From Phoronis australis (Eukaryota; Phoronida; Phoronidae), in assembly GCA_002633005.1 (NCBI GenBank), contig NMRA01000174.1:62001-126000 (forward strand): a DNA stretch of 64,000 bases. Reading direction: 5' to 3'. Below the pieces are notes generated by a model. The model ran no database searches. It was not told the DNA's origin and saw only the letters and a program-made list of their open reading frames with translations. The position numbers and the translations under genes were made by a program. Position 1 is the stretch's first letter; every line of letters begins with the position of its first letter. Positions 23,101 through 38,100 of this stretch are shown here, piece after piece.

Positions 23101-26100
23101 CCACGGAAGCGTTACCATGGGGACCGTGATCGGCTTGAGCAATAAGAGCACACAACTGAAGCTGAAATAGCCAGACATAAAAGACATCTTCATTGGTTCA
23201 AAAATATCAAGAAAAATCATCGCTTGATACTGACCATTTAAATATGTTTCAAAAGAGTTGACAAACTTTTGCAACAGGTAACATTTTTTTTACTTTTGTG
23301 CATGCTTCACACAATGGCGAGTGCCGAGTAATTTGATTTAATTATGTGATCCTCACAAGAATTGAGTTGTGAAATAAGACAAGGCAACACTTCTTGTTTT
23401 TGTGTTATACTGTGGTTGGAATGGAACTCATAGATGATAATTCTTATTTTGTCTTCATTTGAAGTTGGCCATTTTTGACCCGCCACAAAGCTGCACTCAA
23501 GACCAAACCGCTCAACAAGTTATGTAATGTTGACTTAACTTTAAGTAAGTCTCAATAGGGGATCTGTTTTTACTTACTGAATTTTCAATGTCCACAGGTA
23601 TTTTCTGTGCATATATGTCCAGAGTGAGCTGATGTCTCAACACTTCACATTCCACAGGGTCACACGGGTTTAAAAAAGGGAACAGGAATAACCGTTTCTG
23701 AAATAAAGAAATACTTAACGTAAAGGTTTGATGCAAAGCAATGCAATGATTACAAAATAAGGCAAGGGAATATTGTTATTATTATTACTTATCTGAACTG
23801 AGAAAATATCAAAATACAATTAATACTTAAGTATGATTGCAACCATTAGGGGTGCTGCATAATTGACTAAGGTATAACCATTGTTCTAATCTGGAAACAC
23901 AGCATCCATTAGCAGACAAGTTTTTGAGCAATCAGTCTATGAAATCTTACTTTGAAGACAAATTTGATCAAATCTGTGTTCAAGACATCATGGCCAAGAT
24001 TTTCCCACTTGTACAGAGAATCTGCCAGCCTCTCATCGTGGATCAAAGACACCTCTGGAAAAGCGATAAAGGTTATGTAGGAGGACCATGGACAAATGTT
24101 CAATTTTGGCCAACTTTCTAATATCATATCTCAGAAGTGGCCAATTGAATTCACATGAAATGTTTAGATATCATGGTTTATGCACTTTTCTCCAAATGAT
24201 TATAAAACAATTCACTTTGCATGAGAGATTGTCAAAAAATAGGACTTACGTGATTTTTGTGAAAAAAATTAAAATTGCATATAACGAAACGATAATTAGG
24301 ACAAATATAACAGTGTTTTTGCGATTTTGTCTTGAATGTTCCTATGGTACGAAATTTGGTCATGTAATTGGCTGTCAATTTGCTGTGAAATGTACCTTTT
24401 ATTTTTGCTAATTTTTACTAAAAAACAAGATCACGTGAGCTTATAAAATCAATAGACAAATTCTATAGAATTTCTGCTTTCAGAAAATATACACTTTCGC
24501 CGAGTTGAATTCTGTAGTTCTGTAGATATTTGGCTAAATGTACAAACTTGCCAATAAATGTGTAAAGTTACTGAGAATTCATTATTTAGTAAAAGTCTAA
24601 ATTTAAATTTTATCATACAGAACATACACCTGTTTAAGAGCATTTGACAAAAGAGTTTTGGGCTCAGTATGCAACAGTACTTGTATGGTTTCTTCCCCAA
24701 AAACCATTACCATCCATAGCCAAGTTTTCTCCTGAGACCAAAAGAGCTGCTTTGAGTTATGCAATTGCGATGTCAAGTGTTTCCCCAAAGCAGTTTACTA
24801 ACAGAATGCACTGTGTTAATTCAGTGACTATCACTCTTCAAATTAATGTAATTTACTCCTCTCATAGTTCGACATTTTTTTTCATTCAAAGTTGTCGCAT
24901 CTGTGAAAGCGCTAATTTAAAATGTAACAGTGGACAGCCACAACCAAATTAGACACCTGAGACGCATATTTACTGTCTTCTGCTGAGCAATTGGACTCAA
25001 AATCCGAAGTGTTGACAACAACCAAAACTCACTCTTCTTGACAGCAGTGATCAAAACTCAGATCACTGTCTCACTCAGGAGAAAACTTGGAACTGAGCAT
25101 CATCGACACTTTTTAAGTGGGATGAATTTGTGAATAAAAGCATTTCTCACCTATAAGTTGGCAAAGTGGCACTATCTTAAATTAAAAATACCTTCCAAAC
25201 CAAACACTTCCACAATGTGAAAACCACTGGCGTCGGACTTCATTCCAATTTTTGCCTTCACAACAGAACAAATCTGAAAAACAAAGATTGCATTAACAAT
25301 AAGTATCAAACAGCTGCCAAGAATCCAGGGCAGATACTCAAATTTTGAGTATAGATATTGGACTCAGGCACTAACCTGATAATGGTATAGTCATTTACCA
25401 ATTTTAAACAGCATACTCTTTCATGAGTAATGTGATCACATTGTCGTAAATAACAAAACTTACACGATTAAGTCTCCCAAATTCAGACATGAACTGATCT
25501 CTTGCAATGAGAAAAAATTATTGACAATGAATCACATACTAAAGTACATATTTTGGGGATAGTTACTTAGAGGTGTCCCGCATTTTGATAACCAGTTTGA
25601 TGCTTGTAATTCAGTGGAGAAAATTGGTTCTCAAATACTACTGCCTATTTTGCTGCATAAGAATTCACACTGCCATAGTAAATGCTATAGTAGTGCTATC
25701 ACAGAGTTGTCAATCAGAGCATTTGTATGGCTTCTCCCTCACAAAATACGATAGTCAAGGGTTTTACTATCTTGTGGCATATTGTAAGCAAATTTAAAGA
25801 ATATTTTCTCTAGCCATGAGGTAGACAAAATTTTTGTTCTTACGTACTGTTTACACCAAAGCAGTTTTAAGTCAGTTTAAAAGATACAACTTTTGATGTG
25901 AACAGTTAAAAACAGCTTATGACTATCTACGAGGTTGTTTTAGTGAACATTTGTTTCGTTTATAACCCAGAGTGAGCAGTCAGTCCAGTTGCCTGGTTAC
26001 AACCCCGGCACATAGAACAAATTCTATGGCACTGGTGACTAAGCAACTAAACCTTAAACTAGGTTACAACAGTTCTAATTTTGAAAAAGTTGTACATCAG

Positions 26101-29100
26101 TTAGTGTCTGTCTAATAACTAATAATTATGGCTTCACTCACAAACTTCAAATGATGTCTAATGATTTCCAAATAAGATGGCAGAGGGCAGCACGTGCCAC
26201 ATTTCTTAGTTTCCAGTAAACAGTGCAAGATAGGAATAAACTAAGGCCAAACCTACTGCTCGACAGATACACAAACCTGAATTTTTGATATTTTATTGGA
26301 GACAATCCATTAACCAAGCGTGTTATTTTTTGAGTAAGGGGACATGACTACCATTCTACACACCAAAAATACCATCAAATCAAAAAAGTATTCACTTTAT
26401 CACTACATTTAATCAGTACTACCTCCTCCACCGTCGCTGCTGAATCAAACTGTACATAGCACCAACTGTTGTCTGAGAACCATATTTTGGTGGTGATTAA
26501 CTTCATCACCAACAGGGACTTCATTTCCTCAAGAGACGGTGGATGGCAGCGTTTGCCACACTTCTTGGTTCTCTGCAAACACTGAAAGGATGGATAAACA
26601 AAAGTTAAACTTTGACAATAACAACTTGGCAAGAATATAAAGAAATAACACATAAATCTGCATTTTAGGTAGAAAGATTTCATTTTTTAATAGTACTATT
26701 TTCTTGTTCAGTATTTAGGAATTGTCCACAAATTTTTCAAATGCACACAAAACACTTTTCATTTTGGTCTTGGATGGGGTTTAACTGGTCCCCATAGTGG
26801 CTTAGAATACTGTGGATGGTTATAAACCATGGAGGTCATTCTCACACAACAGGCCTTTTGAAATTGATATGTAAGGTCAGTGAAAGCAGTTCTTTATGAA
26901 CCTTGCTCTTAAGTCATAAAACTGTCCCAGTTGTCCTGTTTAAGTAAACACAGCTTAACAAAAGGTTTATGGCTGAGAAGGTAATTGTTTTATTACCCCC
27001 TGTGGATTCTGAATAACCAAGCCCTCCAATGTTGATTCTTTTTGGCAGACCCATCCCTCAGCCAAAAATAGTATTTTTTCCAAAAATCATTTTCCTCTCC
27101 CTATATATAATTTCCAACAACATTTTTAAAAAGTTCTAAAAGTGGAATGCCGACTATTGACCCCATAAACCAGCATTCACTTTGTATGCTTTTGAGAATA
27201 TCGATGATTATGACTTCCTTAACATCTCTGCAAGAGCTGAGATTTACCTTAGAACAAAATCTGATAATCTCTCCAATGTCACTGCTCTTGGCTGTGCCGT
27301 GCTTCGCATGTACGAGGTGGTGTTGTAAGTAGGTCAACACCAGAGGTTGTGCTGGCAACACCGTACAACAGAGGAGCACCAGCAGTCTCCAGTGATATAA
27401 ACCGCAGTCAGACTGTGGCTCTGTAACAACAAATGATTGATAAGTATCACTAGCAAAGCAGGTGTGACTAATTTAGAAATCAAATAACGAACCCTTCACA
27501 GTGGACATGTTCAAGGCTCACTACTCAACATTTTACTGCACAGAAAGGTACTACACTTTAATTGGCTTAGTTGAATCAAGATTGCATTGACAGCAACCCA
27601 TGTAAATTAAAAAGGTCTGATCATATGTGTTCTGTTCATGCCAAAGTGGTTGTAACTTTTAAAATCGATTTTAAGGTTATCATAATCTTAAGTCTGAACA
27701 CTTTAAAATCGGTTTTTAAAGTTATAACTGTAGCACGGTTATAACTGTCTGCAAGGGAGGTTATATCCATTGTAACTCAGCATGAACACAGCAGTTGTAA
27801 AACTTATAAACTGTGTAGGTGGCGCTGCTGTCAAATCTCTTTGGAAACAATGGTGCAGTGAATTGGAAAGCGATAGCACTGATGATCGACCAGCAAATGG
27901 TTAAAACCACAAACTAGGATTACAACAGTTCTTAACTGTCAGAGTGATATTACATAACATTTACAACAATATAAACAGTTACAACCAGATTTAGATTGAC
28001 TAAACACAGCTAATCGTTTCGTATTCTTTACTAAACAACTAACTATAACAGAAGTTGGCCTTGCTGCAACACAAGTGTTCTCTTTATTACTTATAATAAA
28101 CTGTTTTTTAATTTAAGGCACCATCTTAATCAAGGTTTAAATAACCCTTGGCTATACATACCAGGGTGATATGTTGTCTGTCGAATGAGTTGTAGATAAA
28201 GCTCATTACATATGTACTTGTTGTCAAGGCATGAAGCGAGTACCATCTGAATGTTGGCCAGGTGGTCAGAGGACTTTAAAGGATCTGGAAATCAAACAAT
28301 ACTGGGTATACTTAACAATTGTGAACCATAAAATATCACCACTTCTTCCAAGCCTGAAATTGTGAATCTGAGAATGGCGCACGTACACATTGCATATGGC
28401 TCAAGCTAGTACTGGAAATAGAATACTGTCAACGTAAGGAGTAGCGAAACTCGGATTTTATGAGAGTTAAGTTTTAACTTGATTTTTGTTTTACGTCCAA
28501 CAAAACAGGACAAAATTTATCTTTAATCAAATATCTCTTAATGATGTCAGGTAGCACGTACTTGAGTATGACTGTAAAAATAGGATTGGGTTTAACATCT
28601 TAATGACTTGTTCCTCCTCTTCGTACGTTTTGAAGGCAGTGATAGCCTGAGTGAACGGAGCTTTTGAATGAGTCCAGGCAGATTGGTCAAACACTTTCAT
28701 TGCAGCCTCCACCGAGTGTCTCTGATTCCTGTCAACCTTCATAACTTGTCTGTGAATTCTGAAAAATATAGATATGGTAATTCTTTACTTCTTCAGCACA
28801 CAAAGAAGACGACAAGTGAAATTCTATTTCATCAAACTTTTTTACAAAAAATAAAATGTAAGAACAAGCCAGTCTATTACTATAAGCGTTGTTTGTACTG
28901 TGCAGACATCATACAACAACACTTGGGAAAGTTTCTGCCATTTGCTGCCTTTTATAAATGGAATAAATAATTTTGGCAATTATTTTTGTGCAAAATAAGT
29001 GGAGAATTGTTGTATTATTAACAGAATGCTCTTTCGATTGGACAAATAATGAAATATCTATGCTTACAACATTCTAAAATATGATGGTTTGCCTGGGAAC

Positions 29101-32100
29101 TGGTGTTTATCTTATTTCAAGAATCCCAAAATTTGTTTGCAAGTGTGAACAAGTTATGAAAGTGGCACTAAGTTGACTATTGTCACGGCAAAAAATTTTG
29201 TCCAGGTTTGGGACTGAAGGAAACTAGTTGAACAGTTCTAGCACAAATATCGAGGATTTAATGACAAAAAAGACGCAACAAGATGGAGAACATAAAAAAT
29301 TAACTAATCTTTATGTGTTTTGTTGAGGTGTTCAACTTGAGCATATTAGCAGTAGTTGAATGAAAAAAGCTCATAGTCTGTAAGGCATGAAAAAGCTGCA
29401 AAGCAATTCAAGGAGACTGAAGAAATCCATTCATCATTAAAGTCAACTGTGGTAGTTTTCAGAACTCATGTGCCTTGCAAAGAAACTTTGGGAGTCTTGG
29501 AATACACCATGAGTTCCCGGTAAAACCATTTTCCATGACGCAATTCATTTCTTATGACTTTTCTACGACTTTTCTATGCCTTTCCCTTTTTAAAATATTC
29601 ATCTCGAGTCACTTTTCTGAGACATTACCATGAAGAGAAGTTATACAAACAAGATATTTTGCGAAGGGTTTTAGATGAATTTATGAACCTGTACCATGAC
29701 TAAAAATGGCAGTATTTTTCAGATATCCAGCATGAGTTTTTCCTCTCTTTTTGTTTACCACGTCTATTCTATGCAAGGAAATATATTTTGTTACTTCCCA
29801 GTTTTTCTATGACAAGTAAAAGGCATGTTTGCGCAGACAGTAGATGGACTTAAACCCCATAGCAGAGGTTTTTATGCATCTTAAATTTAAAAGTATGACA
29901 CATGCCCACCAAAAACTACGCTATAATACATGAATTGTATCACACATTTTTCCCATCATCATGTTTAGGCAGGAAGTTTCTTCGGGCACCATATAAAGAT
30001 AACACATTCGGAGAGAAGCCATACAAATAGCACATGGTACACAAACCTTCTGAATGCTGACTTCAGGAACTTGCCAGAGCCTGCAGTTGGTGGTCGTTGG
30101 AGTAGACCGGCACACACAAGACTGATACGGCACTCTTCAATACTATCCCTCACTTGGAATAAGTCTACATTCTGGTGGCATATGGGCTATCAAAAAATAA
30201 ACTAAATATCAAAAAGTTTACCAGCAATTGCAGTTCTCTAAAGTAAACAAGGACTCATATTCTCTTCATAGTGCTAGTGGAACAATAGAGCTGTCCGCAG
30301 AAGCGGCATTCGCCAGTCACGTGGGACATTGTTCATGTTGATGAACAGGTTTCACCATAAAGAGTGGGCCTTCATTTTTCTCTGTTAACACAACCGGGTG
30401 AATATCGAATTGACCCTTACATCATAAACCAGAAATTGCAGGTTTTTTACTTTTTGAAATATGTTTCATGTCATAATTCTAGCATATCTCTGAAAATTTT
30501 TAAAAGTTGTTTGTGCATTCATATTAATATTAAGTTTTAAATCAGCATCTGCAATAAAAATCACGTATTATGCCAACATTTTCTTGTCGTATATTTGTTA
30601 AGGGCGAAGTTAAAATCAGCAGAAACTTTGTCTTAAACCATGCTTCCATCAGTGAAAAATTGTTACCAAGTGGCACAAACATGTAATAAGGCAACTCTTA
30701 TGGGAACAGGATTTGCATGTAAGTGGATGAGAAAGCATGCACTGGTTTGCCTCAGAGTATCCAGTGCATTTCTCAGCACATCAAAAGGTTGATGGCACTG
30801 TCATAGAGTGATGTGACCTAGTCACTATTCAAGCCCACTTGACCGAATGTGTATTGGATGAGATAATTGCAGTCATAAACCAACATCCTGTAAATCCTGC
30901 ACAATTCAAAAGTGCGGCCATTTACACTACAAATGTTGAAACCGATGAGCTGACACGGAACCAGTTGTTCCATGTCGTGAACACATCCACTAAAACAAGA
31001 AACTGTAGGAACACCGCATTTATCCACCTTCACTCTTATCAGGCTTCTATTGTGAGTCAGCATGCGTGAATAATTGGCTGATAAGCCACCTCTGGAACTA
31101 CTTTTGGCTGAATGGATGACNAAACCATTTTCCATGACGCAATTCATTTCTTATGACTTTTCTACGACTTTTCTATGCCTTTCCCTTTTTAAAATATTCA
31201 TCTCGAGTCACTTTTCTGAGACATTACCATGAAGAGAAGTTATACAAACAAGATATTTTGCGAAGGGTTGTAGATGAATTTATGAACCTGCATCATGACT
31301 AAAAATGGCAGTATTTTCAGCTATTCAGCATGAGTTTTTCCTCTCTTTTTGTTTACCATGTATATTCCATGCATAGAAATATTTTTTGTTACTTCCCAGT
31401 TTTTCTATGATAAGTTAGAAGCATGTTTGTGCAAAGACAGCAGATGGATTTAAACCCCGTAACAGAGGTTTTTATGCATCTTAAATTTAAAATCATGATA
31501 CATGTACCACAAAAAACTACACTATAATACATGAACTGTATCACACAATTTTTCCCCATCATCATGTTTAGGCAGGAAGTTTCTTTAGGCACCATACAAA
31601 GATAACACATTCGGAGAGAAGCCATACAAATAGCACAGGGTACACAAACCTTCTAAATGCTGACTTCAGGAACTTGCCAGAGCCTGCAGTTGGTGGCCGT
31701 TGGAGTAGACCGGCACACACAAGACTGATACGGCACTCTTCAATACTATCCCTCACTTGGAATAAGTCTACAATCTGGTGGCAGACGGGCTATCAAAAAA
31801 TAAAACTCAATATTAAAAAGTTTACTAGCAATTGCAGTTCTCTAAAGTAAAGAAGGACTCATATTCTCTATATAGTGCTAGTGGAACAATGGAGCTGCCT
31901 ACAGAAGTGGCATTAGCCAGTCACGTGGGACATTCTCCATGTTGATGAACAGATTTCACCATAAAGAGTGGGCCTTCATTTTTCTCTGTTAACACAACCG
32001 GGTGAATATCGAATTGACCCTATCATAAACCAGAAATTGCAGGTTTTTCACTTTTTGAAATATGTTTAATGTCATAATTTTGCATATCTCTGAAAATTTT

Positions 32101-35100
32101 TTAAAAGTTTTTAATAAATAAGTAAATTTGACTCAGTATGCAAGATCTGAAGATCAGAACTGTTACCCGACAAATTATCGTAAAAATACATCAGTTGCTT
32201 GTGCATTCATATTGATATTAAGTTTTAAATCAACATCTGCAATAAAAATCACGTATTGTGCCAACATATTCTTGTCATATATTTGTTAAAGGCGAAGTTA
32301 AAATCAGCAGAAATTTTGTCTTAAACCATGCTTCCATCAGTGAAAAATTGTTACCAAGTGGCACAAACATGTAATAAGGCAACTCTTATGCGAACAGGAT
32401 TTGCATGTAAGTGGATGAGAAAGCATGCACTGGTTTGCCTCAGAGTATCCAGTGCATTTCTCAGCACATCAAAAGGTTGATGGCACTGTCACAGATTGAT
32501 GTGACCTAGTCACTATTCAAGCCGACTTGACCAAATGTGCATTGGATGAGATAATTACAGTCCTAAACCAATATCCTGTAAATCCTGCACAATTCAAAAG
32601 TGCCATTTACACTACAAATGTTGACACCGATCAGCTGACACGGAACCAGTTGTTCCAGCGCAAGTATGAGTGTAAACAGGACTGAACTGGAGCAAATTGA
32701 CACCACGGTGACAACTTTTGCCACCCGTTTGTGAGGTAAAGCAATTTGTGCTAGAACATCTTGCTCCGTGTCAACTATGTGTCTAAGCGCGAAACTGGGG
32801 CAAGGCGGAAAGGATCTGATACATCTCTACTGCGCTTGTGTAATGACCTAAATACAGGTTCTCTGTCTCTTCAACTCCCATCATTTGTAAACCTGTGCAT
32901 GTGTGGTCCACTCTCCAGCCTACAATTTCCGTCTTGCCACAGTTAGTGAGTTGTGTGTGTAAATGGACACTTGACACCGATCAATTTGCTCCGTGTCAGT
33001 TGCGCCGGGCCAAAATTTGATGTCTAAGTGGGACTAAAGTGAAAAATGAACAATGAATAAGGCAAATGACCAACACAATTGTTTTTAAAATTAAAAAGTA
33101 TATATCAGCCATCTTCAAATTTTAAAAATCGATGCATTATAAGAGAAATTAGCGAAAAGGATTTCTTCAGCAGTGCAGCTAAGCCACGGGTGATAATTTG
33201 TCGATTGATTAAGATGGGTTAGTCACAGTCTGGCTAAACTTGAGCTCCCTTAGACATTAGGGAAACAAAACTCCAAATGTTAGCCAAGGAGTTGCCTCAT
33301 GAACTAAGGAAGAAAACAATCATAAGACAAAAAATGTTATTTTTAACTTACCTTTAAAGACTCAAAGTCACTCACTAAACCAGGTGAATAGTTTTGCACA
33401 GCTGAAATGAACTGTTCCCTATCCTCCAGCTCCAAGAAATGAACTTTGACCCCTTCCATATGGTTTCTTATTTCCATAACGACCTGTCCTTCATTCCATA
33501 GCGATGCAGGTGAGACATTTTCAATGTCATAATAATGATATGAACAGATAATATTGGTGCTTTCTGGCGGGCATAGAACCTTAATGCCAGACCTGTGTAC
33601 AGCTAAAGTCACGTCCTGGGGATCAGGTTTACGAGAGACGCAAGCACTACGTAAGGATACGCTGCCAAACAACGGAATCTCCAGGCAGATGTTGATGTAC
33701 TTTAACATGGCATCTTCGTTTGACAAGTTTTTACCGTGTTTCTAGAACAAAAGTAAAGTTCTATATTTTGAGAGGGAAACATAGGTTGTAAAACCTTAAA
33801 GTTAAAATCAATACATCAATGAACTTATTTATTTATAAACAGTAACATGAGTTTTAACAACAGGTTAAAACAATTTATACATAACACCCACTCATTGGGC
33901 TTATAAGTTACTGATATCACACTAATAATTTTTTAATGTTTATTACGCAAAATACAATGTACAAAAATAAGAGTTAAGCGCAGAAAGTGCTAGAAAGCAA
34001 AATGGTAAAACTGGGAAAATACACAACTGGCAGTGAAATAAACAATGCATGCTAGCCACATAGTTTTCATCAACATGTTAACTTTGATTTTTTGAGATTA
34101 TCAATGACTTTCATTCACTTATTTAAAGACTATAATTTTAAATTTTCCCCTTCATTTTACTCTTTTATGGAACATAACTGTATACTTACAAATATCAAAA
34201 CCAAACAGTTCTGTTAATTACTGAACTTAAGAAATGCAAACAATCAGTATTTTAACACCATGTGTATCAAAAACTCACGAATATCATGTGACCAACTGTT
34301 GTGTTACCACGGTGCTAGGTGAAGTAGCTGTTTTGGTCAAAGTTCAGACTACACAACATGTGGTCTGACAATTCACCTCTGCCTCAGAATCAATGGGCCT
34401 GGTGGGTTTGTCAATACAAACAGAAACATAAACAAGAACATTGAAATTTCCCTTGCTGTTCAGAGGCTATTTTGCAGATTTTCTGGGGAATCTTACAGTG
34501 TGGCTGTCTTTCCGGTTCAGGAAACTTTCTTCTAAAATATTCATGGCAAGACACAAAAGTCATCCTTTAAAAATAAAACCTTTGCTTGCACACATTTACC
34601 ATAGGAAGACTGGGTGGGAAACCCCAATCAGCATAGGAGAGGCGATGGCACAGCACTCCAGCTGAACACAAAATGGACAACCATTCAACGGAATCAAACA
34701 AACACATGTATAAGTAAGAATTATAAATCTTCTTATACACTGACAACAGAAACAAGGACACATGTAAGTACAATTATTTAGTCTTCTTACAGACCGTATG
34801 TTTGCCACGTCAGTCACGTGACAACACCGACGCAAACAAGCACGTGTATCTTATTACAAAGTATTTCCATTTACCATGTGATATATGGGAAGTTCCCTGT
34901 TGAGATTCTTGTCTTCCATTTTTCTCTGTAGAGATTTTGGGAAGAAATGTTCACAGGCATCTGCATATCTGAATAAGACACAATGAATTGCTAATTAATT
35001 CCATGAAAGAGCAATCACTCACTTTGGGACAGTGTCTAGAATTTTGGACATAAAAACTGTAACCACAGAAATTAAATTTTCTTGATTCTGGAGTTTGGGA

Positions 35101-38100
35101 CGAGGCCGATTTTGGCGTTCACCATATTTCTCAAACTTCAGACAATTTGTTTTCAATCTACAGTAAAAAGTGGGTAACAAGCTGCAGCCTTGAGCAAAAT
35201 AATTAATTTTCACAATCCCACATTGGAGAATTTCTAACATAGATTCATTTTAAAAGACGAGCTTAATTTCCCATATATCATAATTTTGTTGTTAATGTTT
35301 GAACAATATACTGTCTCCTACCTGATATTTTCAGAATATGTAACCCAGGGTCGTCTGGTTTGGTAAAATTTCACCAATTTAAGACAATCAGAATATAGCG
35401 GACAGTTGAATTTATACTTGTTCGTTGCTTCATAAGATTTGTAGCGCCAAATCAATGCTCTTGTTATCTTGGAAAATTGATGAGATTTCACCATGATAGT
35501 AATATCCCAATAACATGCATTACAACAGTGTATCAAGTGGTCTTGTCAGTCAAGACCAGTCGATCACCTGCAGCTTCACTGTTCCATACTTTATGCAGCA
35601 AACGTGGAGAACATAGGATTAACTTTGAAAAAATGATATACTTATCATTACCACAGAAAAAATAACACACTTATTTTTTTAAATCTTCACAATTAAAATA
35701 GTATTGGCTATAAATACCTTTGGTCTTTTACCTTTAGAACATAAGTCATTTGTTTTAAACTATCACATGTTCCATAAACTTCCAGTATTATTTTGGATCT
35801 GGGAGTGATATAATACAATGGCCCCAGTTTTGGATTACGGTAAAAATTTTCCAGTTTGGGACAATGAAAAATTAAATTTTGCTAAAAGCGAAAGGTAGTG
35901 ACAAATTTTAGAAATAGGCAATGTTGGTTGTCCAAAATTCCAGAATTACGAGAAAGACGAATTTTGAATCGGCAGCTATTTGTGATGAGTTTATCTTGGA
36001 TTTTGTTCACACAAAATACTATATCTGATGTTTGTGAAATATGATGAATGCTAAAATTACATATGTCCCAATATTGAGAATCAAGAAAATTCAATTTAAT
36101 GGCTTGGATTTCAGTGTCACAAAATTTTGGAGACTGTCCTAACCAGAGAAATTTTACCCTAAGTATATTGAAAATAATTATGCGAAAACCAGTCTAGTGG
36201 TAATACAGATTTTACATTCGGACAATGTGGCTCCCATTAAGGTGTAGACTTTCTTTGTTATGCATTTATACAGCAGACTTACAATTAAAAACAAGTACAT
36301 ATAACTCCACTATACAGATTTTCACCGAATACAAAAACCACACAACAATTTTATTTTAGTAATCAAATTTCCTGTTGCCACAAACTACAATAAAAAACAG
36401 TTACATGACTTTTAAATATAAACTTTTCACGACATTGGTGCTGTTTTTCATTATATTTGTAATGCCCTCTATAAAATACAGTCTTAACTGAGGAATAAGA
36501 CTATTACTAACTGAAACTTAAAAACATCGACTTTTATGGATGGGTGAAGGAAGCTATTTCCAGATGTAAACAAATGTGTAATAGCATGATCTTACCTAAC
36601 AGTGAAGCACTAAAAAATTTACTTCACCTGAGGTCTTCGTTTGCATCATGTGGGCCCCAGGTGACTTGAGCCTGCAGTCCTGCTAGCTGTTGAGCGATGG
36701 ACAAACTAATATCGTAGCAATCCATCTGGTTAATGATAGACAAAAGATTAAATAAGACAAATAGTAGTTTCATTATTTGCTGACTCTGAATCACTTATCA
36801 TTGCACTTCCTTTAGGGCACTTCTGTACCTGTGGCTTAACAATGGTGCAAACATAGACAAGCACATACTGGAGTTTTCTGCAGACAAACAAGGAGCATGA
36901 CAAACAAGGAGCATGTATTTACGAAATATCAGTTTAGGGACCAAAAGCCAAATCCCAATATACGAACGAGCATGACGAATAATACATTTGGATGTATCTA
37001 CAGCTGATGTACAATTGTTGTTAAAAAATCACTTAAGTTGCAGTTTTAGTGTCCATTTCCATGAGAAAAGCTTTAGGATTCAACCAACCCCATGGGCATG
37101 CCTGTGACAACTTTTCCTTATTTACGTCCACTTTGTGTATCTTAAGATGAACCGGCCTACAGAAACAAGTTACTGTAACAATTGACAGTAAAATCTCACT
37201 GACTTGGGACACATGGCAGACAAGTAAAATGACGTGTTTTCCATGAAAGATATGCAGCACAAAAATAAACTGTTTTCCGCGTTCAAGTCTTGTTCTACAG
37301 CTACCATCAGACACTGTTTTGAAAAAATGTGGGCATTCACAACATTGTTATACAGAACGTGGCAGACACCACAGATTTTCCACTTTATTCATAAAAGACA
37401 AGTCAAGACAGTTAAAGGCTTTATCAGTTTTAGCTTGCATGTCATGAGCTCAAATGGGACAATATTCTTGAGAAAACTGTTTGTATTGTCAATGATTGAG
37501 ACCTCAAGACATCAGGTTTTCGTTTGACAATGGAAGACTTTCAAATAGCAACCTGGCAACTGGTCACGTGGGACCAGATACCAGTAGCCTCTAGAATACG
37601 AGAAGGTATTTTATAACTTTTGCTTAAAACACATTCTGTGCAATCACAAACACTATAAAATGGTCTTTTCACAAAGTCAAACTGTTGCCCTGTGCACTGT
37701 GAAGACAAAGTAACTCTTGGTTGAGCTAGGCGGCACTATGAGTCACTGGTCCCACGTGATCAACCCCCATTGCTTCCCATTACCCCCAAATATGGATGAC
37801 ACCTACCCTTCCTGGCTTCACTGCATAGAAAAACGTAGTTCCATTCAGGCACTAAACAAAACAGAGTTGTAATAAAATGTAATCTAATGATAATCCTGCC
37901 ATGCCTTCAGCGCACAAAATACAATACTTCTCACAAAGAATAACAAACCCTGCAATCCCAGTGGGAGCATTGCCTAAAAATTTGTCCCTCACCCTAAGCC
38001 CTCTCCAATGTACTCAGTAAATCGACAAAATTTGACATCAAAGCGTACCTCTGTTACAGAGTGCACCGCTTGATGATAGAGCAGATGTACAGCAACAGGA

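Larger units (their letters stand above)
20108..33351 (-). other. Introns between myosin-tail exons 8 and 21
   Basis: Short to medium introns (0.3-3.2 kb). Besides the repeats listed separately, AT-rich sequence without supported genes. An exon-like open block at 24630-24731 is discussed among the findings. Confidence 0.6.

Noticed and set aside
30818-31147. Minus-strand 109-codon open frame spanning the N at 31121
   Set aside because: It crosses an assembly join and part of a repeat, so the frame is not real.
32761-33003. Open frames shared with 58884-59159 that look conserved (SKRxTGARRKGS)
   Set aside because: The similarity comes from two copies of one non-coding repeat (family D), with stops and indels differing between copies.
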